From Gemmatimonadaceae bacterium (GTDB lineage: Bacteria > Gemmatimonadota > Gemmatimonadetes > Gemmatimonadales > Gemmatimonadaceae): DNA of 33,587 nt. The stretch spans positions 1 through 33,587 of the forward strand of contig JAIETI010000093.1 of the NCBI GenBank assembly GCA_019745365.1, read 5' to 3'. The number at the start of each line of letters is the position of its first letter. Position 1 is the stretch's first letter. Below are positions 1 through 7,478 of this stretch, in pieces. The notes beneath the pieces were generated by a model. That model searched no databases. It was given only the letters and a program-made list of their open reading frames with translations, and was not told where the DNA came from. A program made the translations under genes and the position numbers.

Positions 1-1
1 C

Positions 2-442
2 TTCGCACAAGCGACCAGAGCGGACTCAGCCGGCAGCTGGCGGCTCCGAGCCGACGCCGTGGCACTCGTCGGTCCCGCGGACGTGCCGATGCAATGGCTG
101 GCCCGCGCGGGTGGCCCTGTCTCTGGGCCGGGGTATGACTTTCACGAGTTCGTAGGGCGATCCATGATCAGCACGCGAGCCGAGTTTCGTCGTCGGATCC
201 CCTTTCCAGTCATCCCGCTCGGTCGCTTCGGTCGCACCGGCGGGGAAGCGTCGCTCCTCCCCTTCGGCCATGCGGTGTGGGTCCAGGGAGCCCCGAGCGA
301 GGCGAACGGCGTCTTTCCGTCGGCCGGCCTAGGACTTGGGCTCTTCTCGGACCTCCTGCGGGTCGACATCGCGCGGGGGCTCCGCGGCGGGCGCTGGCGC
401 TTCGCGATCGACCTGACGACGGAGTTCTGGCCCATTCTTTAG
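2..442 (+). CDS. Outer-membrane beta-barrel protein, C-terminal fragment (surface-antigen/BamA-like)
   Basis: The reading frame is open from the window edge to a TAG stop, so the gene starts upstream and only about 146 C-terminal residues are visible. They alternate polar and hydrophobic residues in strand-like blocks. The last 45 residues contain a glycine-rich strand (SAGLGLGLFSDLLRVD) followed by GGRWRFAIDLTTEFWPIL. That pattern resembles the final strands of Omp85/surface-antigen or autotransporter-like barrels, in which a strand of the form GxGLxxxxDxLRVD precedes a short terminal strand. Membership of that superfamily is an inference from pattern only. No N-terminal domain (POTRA or patatin) is visible, so the function cannot be fixed. 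It ends 67 nt before the GspE-like gene on the same strand. Confidence 0.55.
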   Translation, partial: FAQATRADSAGSWRLRADAVALVGPADVPMQWLARAGGPVSGPGYDFHEFVGRSMISTRAEFRRRIPFPVIPLGRFGRTGGEASLLPFGHAVWVQGAPSEANGVFPSAGLGLGLFSDLLRVDIARGLRGGRWRFAIDLTTEFWPIL

Positions 443-509
443 AGTGGCGACCTCCCGTCCGGGGGTTATCTTCTAGCCTCAGCCCTCGAATCAGGAGTCC
501 ACGCGCAGT

Positions 510-2795
510 ATGGGCGCCTCGGCACGACCGGTACGGGACGAATGGATCTTGCCGACGTTGGAGCTCCTGCTCACGCCGGCGCAGTCGGCTGACCTGAAGG
601 CCAACGCCGAGGACTCCTACTGGGAGTCGGCGGTGCGGCGCGGCGTCATCTCCGACGAGAAGATCCTCGAAGCGCTCGCCCAGCGCTTCCGGATGAAGAT
701 CGCGAACCTCCAGGTCGTCTCGCAGCAGGCGCGGGAACTCGTCCCGGAGCAGCTGGCGCGCAAGTATCGCATCCTCCCGCTCGCGATCTCCGATTCGGTG
801 CTCGATATCGGCACCGCGGACCCCCACGACCTCGACTGCGAGCGCACGCTCGCGTTCGCGCTCGGGCGCACCATCCGCATGTCGCTCGCGGCGCCGCAGC
901 GCATCGTCGAGCGGATCGATGAGGTGTACCGCCCCGAGAACGTGATGGAGAAGATCCTCGAGGGCGTCTCGAACAACTATGACGTCGAAGCGATCGGCGA
1001 GACCATCGACGAGGCCGAGCTCGACCTCGGCGCGGAACGCGCGAGTGAGCGCCCCGTCATCCGCCTCGTTGATCACATCGTCGCCGAAGGGATCCAGTCG
1101 CGCGCGTCAGACATCCACTTGGAGCCCGAGGAAGCGGGCGTGGCGGTGCGCTATCGTATCGACGGCGTGCTCCGTCAGGTGATGGTGCTTCCGCGCGCGG
1201 CCGGCGTGCCGCTCGTGTCGCGCATCAAGATCATGGCGGCCCTCGATATCGCCGATCGCCTCCGCCCGCAGGACGGGCGTGCGCGCGTCGCGGTGAATGG
1301 CAGCCGCGTCGACCTGCGCGTCTCGACGCTCCCGGCGTCGAACGGCGAGAAGGTCGTCATCCGAATCCTCGACCAGCGCTCGACGGTGCTGTCGCTCGAC
1401 AATATCGGGTTCAATGGCGAGGAACTGGCGCGGATCCATGAGCTGTTGCAGGTGCGTGAGGGGATCATCCTCGTCACCGGCCCGACGGGATCGGGCAAAA
1501 CGACGACGCTCTACTCGATGTTGCGCTCGGTGCAGTCGCGCGGCGTGAACATCATCACCGTCGAAGACCCGGTCGAGTACCGTCTCGCGGGCGTGGTGCA
1601 GGTGCAGGTGAACGAGAAGGCGGGGCTGACCTTCCCCGCCGCGCTCCGCTCGATCCTGCGCCAAGACCCGGACGTCATCCTCCTCGGTGAGATCCGCGAC
1701 AAGGAGACCGCCGGCATCGCGACGCAGGCGTCGCTCACCGGCCACTTGGTGCTCTCCACCCTCCACACCATCGACGCGGCGAGCTCCATCACCCGTCTGA
1801 TGGACATCGGGATCGAGACGTACAAGATCGCGGCGGCTGTGAAGGGTGTGCTCGCGCAGCGCCTCCTACGCCGCATCTGCCATTCCTGTCGCGAGCTGCA
1901 GATCGGGCCGGTCTCCGACCGCCTGCGCCGCTATTTCCCAGAGGGGACATCGCTCTATCGCTCCGTCGGCTGTCCCGAGTGCTCGATGACCGGCTATCGC
2001 GGGCGACTCGCGATCACTGAGATCCTCCTCGCCAATCCGGAGGTCGAGCGACGGATCGCGGCGAGTGAGACGGCGGATCGCATCGCCGAGGCGGCGCGCG
2101 AGGGCGGGATGCGCACGCTGTGGGACTCGGGCGTGTATCACGTGAAGGCCGGGAACACCACGATCGACGAACTGCTGCGCGTGCTGGAGCCACCGTCGGA
2201 AGGCGGCGTCGGCGCGCGCCAGGTCAAACCCGCGGAGCCGACGCCCGAAGTCGTCGAAGGGAACGCGCGCGGGTCGCTCGCGGCGAGCGTCGATGCGCTC
2301 GTGCAGCAGCTCATCCCCAAGAACCAGGGCGTGCAGACGCTGCACGCGGTCCCGCCGTCGTTCAGTGGCGACGGGTTCCAACTCGTCGATGACTACGTCG
2401 ATGCCAAGGGGGCGGCGAAGAAGGTGCTGCTGGTCGAGGACGAAGACTCGTTGCGGCGCGTGATGCGCGATCTCTTGGAACGCGAAGGCTTCCAGGTCCT
2501 CGAGGCGGCTGACGGGATCAAGGCGCTCGACGAGGTCGACCGCGGAAATCCGGATATCGTCGTCCTCGATCTCAACCTTCCGGGGCTCGACGGCTACGGA
2601 GTGCTCAGCCACCTGCGCTCGCGGCCGGCGACGGCGGACCTCCCCGTCATCGTGCTCACCGCGAAGGGCGACGAGGACAGCGAGGTACGCGTCTTCGAGT
2701 ATGGCGCGTCGGACTACCTCACCAAGCCGTTCCGCCCCCGCGCGCTCTCCGCACGGCTGCACTCGCTCCTCGGTCGCCCCATCCGTCGCGACTGA
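510..2795 (+). CDS. GspE/PilB-family secretion ATPase fused to a response-regulator receiver domain
   Basis: A 761-residue protein. Residues about 35-150 resemble the MshEN/T2SSE N-terminal domain. The ATPase core follows, with Walker A GPTGSGKTT at 324-332, the Walker B/Asp-box region DPDVILLGEIRD near 386-397 and a His-box stretch (TGHLVLSTLHT). A zinc-type tetracysteine motif has CxxC at 457/460 and 488/491, as in GspE and PilB. A linker of about 100 residues leads to a complete CheY-like receiver domain (about 640-758), with acidic residues E643/D644, the predicted phospho-acceptor D687, T717 and K739. The family powers pilus extension or type II secretion from the cytoplasmic face of the inner membrane. 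No other T2SS or pilus gene is in the window. An AGGAG lies 13 nt before the ATG. The receiver fusion suggests control by a histidine kinase; that is inference. Confidence 0.93.
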   Translation: MGASARPVRDEWILPTLELLLTPAQSADLKANAEDSYWESAVRRGVISDEKILEALAQRFRMKIANLQVVSQQARELVPEQLARKYRILPLAISDSVLDIGTADPHDLDCERTLAFALGRTIRMSLAAPQRIVERIDEVYRPENVMEKILEGVSNNYDVEAIGETIDEAELDLGAERASERPVIRLVDHIVAEGIQSRASDIHLEPEEAGVAVRYRIDGVLRQVMVLPRAAGVPLVSRIKIMAALDIADRLRPQDGRARVAVNGSRVDLRVSTLPASNGEKVVIRILDQRSTVLSLDNIGFNGEELARIHELLQVREGIILVTGPTGSGKTTTLYSMLRSVQSRGVNIITVEDPVEYRLAGVVQVQVNEKAGLTFPAALRSILRQDPDVILLGEIRDKETAGIATQASLTGHLVLSTLHTIDAASSITRLMDIGIETYKIAAAVKGVLAQRLLRRICHSCRELQIGPVSDRLRRYFPEGTSLYRSVGCPECSMTGYRGRLAITEILLANPEVERRIAASETADRIAEAAREGGMRTLWDSGVYHVKAGNTTIDELLRVLEPPSEGGVGARQVKPAEPTPEVVEGNARGSLAASVDALVQQLIPKNQGVQTLHAVPPSFSGDGFQLVDDYVDAKGAAKKVLLVEDEDSLRRVMRDLLEREGFQVLEAADGIKALDEVDRGNPDIVVLDLNLPGLDGYGVLSHLRSRPATADLPVIVLTAKGDEDSEVRVFEYGASDYLTKPFRPRALSARLHSLLGRPIRRD

Positions 2796-2796
2796 C

Positions 2797-3267
2797 GTGA
2801 CCGACATCCGTGTCGGCGTGGTCGATGTCGTGATCACCCGCGGCGTCGGCGCCGCGCGCGAGGTCCTCGCACTGCAGCGCGGACCGAACGGACGGAATCC
2901 GGGGTCGTGGGAGATCGTCCACGGCAGCATCGAGGCCGACGAAGCGCCCGAGGCGGCCGCGCTGCGCGAAGTTGCCGAGGAGAGCGGGCTCATCCCGGCG
3001 CGACTCTACAGTCTCACGGTGCACCCGTTCTATCTGCCGCGCGCACGCACCGTGCAGCTCGCGGTCGTCTTCGCCGCCGTGATCGAGGGCGAGGCCGACG
3101 TGCGTGTGGGCCCCGAGCATGACGCCTTCGCCTGGTGGAGCATCGCCGAGGCCCGCGCGCAGCTCTCGTGGCCTCGCGAAGCCGAGTCGCTCACGCACCT
3201 CGAACGACTCCTCGGCGGCCCCGACGGGACCGCCGGCGTGCTCGAAGACGTGCTCCGCGTGCGCTGA
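2797..3267 (+). CDS. NUDIX hydrolase
   Basis: A 156-residue protein with a perfect Nudix box, G-x5-E-x7-RE-U-x-EE-x-G-U, at residues 43-65 (GSIEADE...REVAEESGL). Family members hydrolyse nucleoside diphosphates linked to another moiety, with the metal bound by the box glutamates. The overall shape, including a substrate loop around HPFYLPRARTVQ, resembles the small NudB/MutT-like group, but the substrate cannot be told from sequence. I place the start at the GTG at 2797, one base after the TGA of the GspE-like gene, which implies translational coupling. In-frame ATG codons upstream lie inside the receiver domain and would add a non-homologous N-terminus. The gene converges on the acyltransferase gene with a 3-nt gap and no terminator between them. 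Confidence 0.9.
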   Translation: MTDIRVGVVDVVITRGVGAAREVLALQRGPNGRNPGSWEIVHGSIEADEAPEAAALREVAEESGLIPARLYSLTVHPFYLPRARTVQLAVVFAAVIEGEADVRVGPEHDAFAWWSIAEARAQLSWPREAESLTHLERLLGGPDGTAGVLEDVLRVR

Positions 3268-3270
3268 GCG

Positions 3271-4101
3271 CTAGTCGCGGCGCGCGGTCGAGAGGATCTC
3301 GTTCGCCTGCGGCGCGTTGGGCTTCACCCGCACCGACTTCGCCGGGATCCCGACGTTCACATGGTAGGGGCGCACGTCCTTCGTCGCGACCGCGTTCGCG
3401 CCGACCATCCCCTCCACCCCCACGTGCACGCCGGCCAACACCGTCGCGTGGTAGGTGATGCGCACGCCCTCGCTCAGCGTCGTCACCGCGTTCGTGACAT
3501 CCGCCTGATCGACGATGGAGTGCGTGTGGCTGTAGATGTTCGCGTAGTCCGACACAGACACGCGGTTCCCCATCACGATGCCACCGCGATCGTCGAGCAG
3601 CACATGTCGGTGCACGACCACGTCGTCGCCGACCTCCATGTTGTAGCCGAACGAAAACTCCACGTGCTGAAAGCACTTGAAGCGTTCGCCGCAGCGGCGG
3701 AAGATCCGCGGCGCGAGGATCCGCCGGAAACGCACGCCGAGGTCGACGTTCTGCCCCGCGATCGGGAGCCGGTCGAACGAGTACCAGAGCCAGAGGAGCG
3801 GCTTCACGGGCTGAAAGAGCGCATCGTCACACTCGGCGTAGTACTCGGGCTCGAGCGTGATATTGCGCGGGTCGAGCGCGTGCAGCGCCAGCCGTGTGCC
3901 AAGCGGCACGGCGGTGTCGTGGATCGCCGTCTCCCAATTCGCGGTGAACTGTGGAAAGGCGAGCTCCGTGAGCGTCGTGCGACAGAGCGTCGCGCGATCC
4001 GTCGCGGGGTCGGCAAGCGCGGCATCAAGGCGCTCCAGCCAGGCATCAGCGAGCAAGGCGTCGGGGCGCGCGGGGAGGGTACGAAGCCGACGGATGGGCA
4101 T
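3271..4101 (-). CDS. Acyltransferase with left-handed beta-helix (hexapeptide repeats)
   Basis: A 276-residue protein. Residues about 130-255 hold degenerate [LIV]-G-x4 hexapeptide repeats (VEFSFGYNMEVGDDVVVHRHVLLDD, GNRVSVSDYANIYSHTHS, GVRITYHATVLAGVHVG, GMVGANAVATKDV) and end with the GIPAKSVRVK segment typical of maltose/galactoside O-acetyltransferases and serine acetyltransferase relatives. The His in SHTHS is a plausible catalytic base. About 95 residues precede the helix and include an aromatic stretch (LLWLWYSFDRLPIAG) that may be a membrane-associated or dimer element. The substrate is unknown; an acetyl-CoA-dependent modification of a surface sugar or lipid is the likely class of reaction. 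It is the last gene of the engB-lipoprotein-acyltransferase cluster, starting 3 nt after the lipoprotein stop. Confidence 0.85.
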   Translation of the reverse strand: MPIRRLRTLPARPDALLADAWLERLDAALADPATDRATLCRTTLTELAFPQFTANWETAIHDTAVPLGTRLALHALDPRNITLEPEYYAECDDALFQPVKPLLWLWYSFDRLPIAGQNVDLGVRFRRILAPRIFRRCGERFKCFQHVEFSFGYNMEVGDDVVVHRHVLLDDRGGIVMGNRVSVSDYANIYSHTHSIVDQADVTNAVTTLSEGVRITYHATVLAGVHVGVEGMVGANAVATKDVRPYHVNVGIPAKSVRVKPNAPQANEILSTARRD

Positions 4102-4104
4102 CGG

Positions 4105-4770
4105 TCAAAGGGGCGGGGGAGTGGCCGGTTTCGCTGCGTTGGCACGCGAGCGGATGAGCGCACGTTCGCGCTCGAGACGCTTCAGCACATCGTTCCACGC
4201 ATCGCTCTGCTGGGCTTCGACCGTCACGCGGAGAAGGTTGTTCACCTCGATCGCGGGATCGAACACATAGAGCGCGTTCTGCACCTCACGCTGCTTCACC
4301 CGCTGTTCGCCGAAGCCGGGGGAGAGCGGCAGGATATCCAGCGGTCGGAAGTCGCGACCAAGGGAGGTGATCACCACCTCCATCGGCGAGAAGCGCGCCT
4401 CGCCCTGCTCCAGATTGAAGAACGAGACGTACCAGAGGTCGACACCGGCCAGTCCGTTGCGCTTGCGCACCGCCTCGACCGCCGCCGCCTTGCTCTCGCG
4501 GAGTCCGTGCAGCGCCCGATACGAATCGGGCGAGAGCGCGCGAATCACCGTCTCGTCCAGTGGGATGAACCGCACGCTCAGCGCGTTGAAGGCCACGCGC
4601 ACGCTCAGTTCCTCTTGGCGGAGCGTCCCGAAGCCGATCGGCACCAAGAGCGGATCCGGTGCGGTGTCGCTGGCCGCGCTCGGCGCCGACGCGGGGCGCG
4701 GCGTCGGCTGGGCCTGCGCGCAGGCGACGAGCCCGAAGGCCAGGAGCAGGACGGTGAGCGAACGCGGCAT
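4105..4770 (-). CDS. Hypothetical lipoprotein
   Basis: A 221-residue protein that I do not recognise. The N-terminus is a lipoprotein signal: MPRSL, a hydrophobic run and lipobox LVAC with the lipidated Cys at position 17. An Ala/Pro/Ser-rich linker (residues 18-45) precedes a mixed alpha/beta domain with [15 protein letters not shown] and [20 protein letters not shown]. The Arg/Glu-rich C-terminal helix contains [17 protein letters not shown]. The start ATG overlaps the engB stop by one base (TGATG), so it is probably translated by coupling. A longer in-frame version beginning near 5097 would run antiparallel-free but out of frame through engB and lacks the signal peptide at its N-terminus, so it was not chosen. 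The protein is probably anchored in the envelope. Confidence 0.8.
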   Translation of the reverse strand: MPRSLTVLLLAFGLVACAQAQPTPRPASAPSAASDTAPDPLLVPIGFGTLRQEELSVRVAFNALSVRFIPLDETVIRALSPDSYRALHGLRESKAAAVEAVRKRNGLAGVDLWYVSFFNLEQGEARFSPMEVVITSLGRDFRPLDILPLSPGFGEQRVKQREVQNALYVFDPAIEVNNLLRVTVEAQQSDAWNDVLKRLERERALIRSRANAAKPATPPPL

Positions 4771-5399
4771 CAGCGGCGGAACGGAGGAGTGAGGATCAGT
4801 GCCGCGACCGCTTCGGCGAGCGCATCGCGCCCCTCGCCGGTCACCGCACTGAACGGGATCACCTGATCGTCGTCCACGCCGAGCGACTTCGCAAGGGCGG
4901 CGATCGCGGTCGCCGCCGCCACCTTCCCCAGCTTGTCCACCTTGGTCACCGCGAAGAGCGTCGGGATCTGGAGGTCGCCGAGCATCGTCAGCATCTGCAG
5001 GTCCTCGGGACTCGGCTCCCGGCGGATGTCGAGCAGCTGCACGATCCCGCGGAGCGCGGGGCTCCGCCGGAGGAACCCTTCGATCAACGGCCGCCATTCG
5101 TCACGCCGCTCCTTGGACACGCGCGCGTAGCCGTACCCCGGCAGATCCACGAGGACGAAGGTGCCGTTCACCCCGAAGAAGTTGATCTCGCGCGTCCGCC
5201 CGGGCGTGTTGGAGACGCGCGCCATCGCCTTGCGTCGGACCAGCCGGTTGAGGAGCGAGCTCTTCCCCACGTTGGACCGGCCACTGAAGGCGACCTCGGG
5301 GAGCTCCGTCGGTGGGCGCCATCCGTCCGACGCGGCCATCCCGCCGAGGAAATCCACCGACTTGATCGGAAGCGGGTCCGGCGACGCGGGAGGCACCAT
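4770..5399 (-). CDS. engB: Ribosome-biogenesis GTPase EngB/YsxC
   Basis: A 209-residue GTPase that assists late assembly of the 50S ribosomal subunit. The G motifs are visible in order: G1 GRSNVGKS (40-47), G2 within the NTPGRT segment, G3 [11 protein letters not shown]4 TKVDK and G5 FSAVTGEG. The segments [15 protein letters not shown] and GRTREINFF are diagnostic of EngB/YsxC. The length is normal for the family. I use the ATG at 5399. An in-frame ATG at 5423 lies inside the clpX terminator hairpin and would add eight residues. No Shine-Dalgarno sequence precedes 5399, and a TATCTT hexamer about 7 nt upstream could make the transcript leaderless; this is inference. It is followed by the lipoprotein and acyltransferase genes with almost no spacing. 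Confidence 0.93.
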   Translation of the reverse strand: MVPPASPDPLPIKSVDFLGGMAASDGWRPPTELPEVAFSGRSNVGKSSLLNRLVRRKAMARVSNTPGRTREINFFGVNGTFVLVDLPGYGYARVSKERRDEWRPLIEGFLRRSPALRGIVQLLDIRREPSPEDLQMLTMLGDLQIPTLFAVTKVDKLGKVAAATAIAALAKSLGVDDDQVIPFSAVTGEGRDALAEAVAALILTPPFRR

Positions 5400-5412
5400 C
5401 CCGAAAAGATAA

Positions 5413-5435
5413 CGGCGGGGCATCCCGCCCCGCCG
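5413..5435 (-). terminator. Rho-independent terminator of clpX
   Basis: A perfect 9-bp inverted repeat (CGGCGGGGC / GCCCCGCCG) with a 5-nt loop begins 6 nt after the clpX stop. On the minus strand it is followed by the T-rich stretch TTATCTTTT (5412-5404), giving a textbook intrinsic terminator. It separates tig-clpP-clpX from engB. Confidence 0.85.
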
Positions 5436-5440
5436 CGCGC

Positions 5441-6694
5441 CTACGCTTCTTTCTTCTGCCGCTTGGGCTCGATCTCGAGGAGCGGCGGGGTCTTGTTCAC
5501 CACCGTTCCCTCCGTCACCCGCACCTCGAGCACATCATCGCGGCTCGGGAGGTCGAACATCGTGTCCATCAGCAGCTCTTCGACGATCGCACGCAAGCCG
5601 CGGGCGCCCGTGCCGCGCTCGATCGCCTTCTTCGCGATCGCGCGGAGCGCGCTCTCCTCGAAGGTGATCTGTACGTTCTCGAGCTCGAACAGCTTGGCGT
5701 ATTGCTTGGTGAGCGCGTTCCGCGGTTCCTTCAGGATGCGGATCAGCGCCTCCTCGTCGAGCGCCTGGAGCGGTACCGTCACCGGGAGACGACCCACCAA
5801 CTCGGGGATGATCCCGAAGCGGAGGAGGTCGTCCGGTTCGACGTCGTCGAAGATCGTCGTGACACCGGCCTCGCGCCGCTTCGCATCCGCGCCACCGAAG
5901 CCGATCTGCCGCCGGCCCAGCCGCGCCTCGATGATCTTCTCGAGCCCGTCGAAGGCGCCACCGCAGATGAAGAGGATGTCCTTCGTGTTCAGCTGGATGT
6001 ACTCCTGCTGCGGGTGCTTGCGCCCGCCCTGCGGCGGCACCGAGGCCACCGTCCCCTCGAGGATCTTGAGGAGCGCCTGCTGCACCCCCTCACCCGACAC
6101 GTCGCGCGTGATGCTCGGGTTCTCCGACTTCCGCGCGATCTTGTCGATCTCGTCGATATAGATGATCCCGCGCTCGCACTCGGCGACGTTGAAGTCGCCC
6201 GCCTGCAGCAGCCGCACCAGGATGTTCTCCACGTCCTCACCGACGTAGCCCGCTTCGGTGAGCGTCGTGGCGTCGGCGATCGTGAACGGCACGTTGAGGA
6301 TCCGCGCCAGCGTCTGCGCGAGGAGCGTCTTGCCGACGCCCGTGGGCCCCATGAGCAGGATGTTCGACTTGTCGAGCTCGACGCCGCCGTTGTCCTTCTT
6401 CCCGTGGTTGATCCGCTTGTAGTGGTTGTACACCGCCACCGCGAGCGCCTTCTTCGCCTGCTCCTGCCCGATCACGTACTCGTCGAGCACGCCCTTGATC
6501 TCCGCCGGCACCGGGACCTCGGTCGACGGCGCCGCTTCCTGACGGTCGTCGTCCTCGGCGAGGATCTCGTTGCAGAGCGCGATGCACTCATTGCAGATGT
6601 AGACGGACGGCCCGGAGATGAACTTCCGGACGGAGTCCTTCGACTTTCCGCAGAAGGAGCAGCGCAGGTGGCGATCGTGCGTCATCGTGGTCAT
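5441..6694 (-). CDS. clpX: ATP-dependent Clp protease ATP-binding subunit ClpX
   Basis: A 417-residue AAA+ unfoldase that feeds substrates to ClpP. The N-terminal zinc-binding domain has four cysteines (C12, C15, C34, C37). The AAA+ core shows Walker A GPTGVGKT (116-123), pore loop GYVGED, Walker [12 protein letters not shown], the conserved [22 protein letters not shown] block, the RKH-type loop ([10 protein letters not shown]) and a GAR sensor-2 region ([14 protein letters not shown]). Length and domain order are normal for ClpX. ATG codons at 6694 and 6685 are both possible starts; I keep the longer form. It is the third gene of tig-clpP-clpX, 121 nt after clpP, with a hairpin in that spacer, and it ends at a strong terminator. 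Confidence 0.97.
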   Translation of the reverse strand: MTTMTHDRHLRCSFCGKSKDSVRKFISGPSVYICNECIALCNEILAEDDDRQEAAPSTEVPVPAEIKGVLDEYVIGQEQAKKALAVAVYNHYKRINHGKKDNGGVELDKSNILLMGPTGVGKTLLAQTLARILNVPFTIADATTLTEAGYVGEDVENILVRLLQAGDFNVAECERGIIYIDEIDKIARKSENPSITRDVSGEGVQQALLKILEGTVASVPPQGGRKHPQQEYIQLNTKDILFICGGAFDGLEKIIEARLGRRQIGFGGADAKRREAGVTTIFDDVEPDDLLRFGIIPELVGRLPVTVPLQALDEEALIRILKEPRNALTKQYAKLFELENVQITFEESALRAIAKKAIERGTGARGLRAIVEELLMDTMFDLPSRDDVLEVRVTEGTVVNKTPPLLEIEPKRQKKEA

Positions 6695-6758
6695 AGACTG
6701 GGCACCGGACGGACGGACGGGTGACGCGCAATCGACGCGCCACCGCCCAATGCGTAAC

Positions 6759-6809
6759 GCCGAACGGGACGCGCGGCAAGCAATGCCGACGCCACGCCTC
6801 CCATTCGGC
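6759..6809 (-). other. Intercistronic stem-loop between clpP and clpX
   Basis: An 11-nt inverted repeat (GCCGAACGGGA / TCCCATTCGGC, one mismatch) encloses an inner stem (GCGTGGC / GCCGCGC with one G-U pair) and starts 7 nt after the clpP stop. No U-tract follows. It may attenuate transcription, protect or process the mRNA, or end the clpP transcript partially. I see no confident separate clpX promoter in the remaining spacer. Confidence 0.45.
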
Positions 6810-6815
6810 GTGCGA

Positions 6816-7442
6816 TCACTTCGCGGCCGCCGCGGCCAGCGACTCGGCCGCCTGCTCGCGGTTCGAGATCACGCGGTCGATGAGCCCATACTGCACCGCC
6901 TCTTCCGCCGACATGAACCGGTCACGATCCACATCGCGCTCGATCTGCTCCACCTGACGGCCGGTGTGCTTCGCCATCAGGTCATTCATCTTGCCGCGAA
7001 GATAGATGATCTCGCGCGCCTGGATCTCGATGTCCGCCGCCGTCCCCTGCGCGCCGCCCGAGGGCTGGTGGATCATCACGCGGGCGTGCGGGAGCGCGGA
7101 GCGCCGGCCCTTGGCGCCGGCGGCGAGGAGGAACGCCCCCATCGACGCGGCGAGCCCCATGCAGATCGTGTTCACCGGGCTCTTCAGGAACTGCATCGTG
7201 TCGTAGATCGCGAGCCCCGCCGACACACTCCCACCCGGCGAGTTCAGATACAGATGGATATCGCGCCCCGGGTTGTCCGCCTCGAGGAAGAGCAGCTGCG
7301 CGATGATCATGTTCGCCACGTCGTCGTTGATCGGCGTGCCGAGGAAGATGATCCGGTCCATCAGGAGCCGGCTGTACACATCGTAGCTGCGCTCGCCGCG
7401 GCTGGAGCGCTCGATCACATACGGGTTCGGGATCATGGGCAT
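6816..7442 (-). CDS. clpP: ATP-dependent Clp protease proteolytic subunit ClpP
   Basis: A 208-residue serine protease subunit that forms the tetradecameric ClpP barrel. The catalytic triad is visible as S100 in GLAASMGA, H125 in MIHQPSGG and D174 in [11 protein letters not shown], with spacings identical to the classic enzyme. The oxyanion-loop region [10 protein letters not shown] and the N-terminal segment [24 protein letters not shown] are typical; there is little or no propeptide. It lies 36 nt downstream of tig and upstream of clpX, the classical gene order. ClpP is expected to act with the ClpX encoded next to it. The alanine-rich tail (SLAAAAAK) is slightly unusual but should not affect catalysis. 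Confidence 0.97.
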   Translation of the reverse strand: MPMIPNPYVIERSSRGERSYDVYSRLLMDRIIFLGTPINDDVANMIIAQLLFLEADNPGRDIHLYLNSPGGSVSAGLAIYDTMQFLKSPVNTICMGLAASMGAFLLAAGAKGRRSALPHARVMIHQPSGGAQGTAADIEIQAREIIYLRGKMNDLMAKHTGRQVEQIERDVDRDRFMSAEEAVQYGLIDRVISNREQAAESLAAAAAK

Positions 7443-7478
7443 CGCTTCGTCGTCCTCGTTGGGGGGTGACGTACTGGA

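Noticed and set aside
3361-4866. 501-codon plus frame over the acyltransferase and lipoprotein
   Set aside because: Composition is typical of a shadow frame, while the minus strand has hexapeptide repeats and a lipobox.
6706-6721. Short tandem repeat of CGGA before clpX
   Set aside because: Only three copies in non-coding GC-rich DNA; probably chance.
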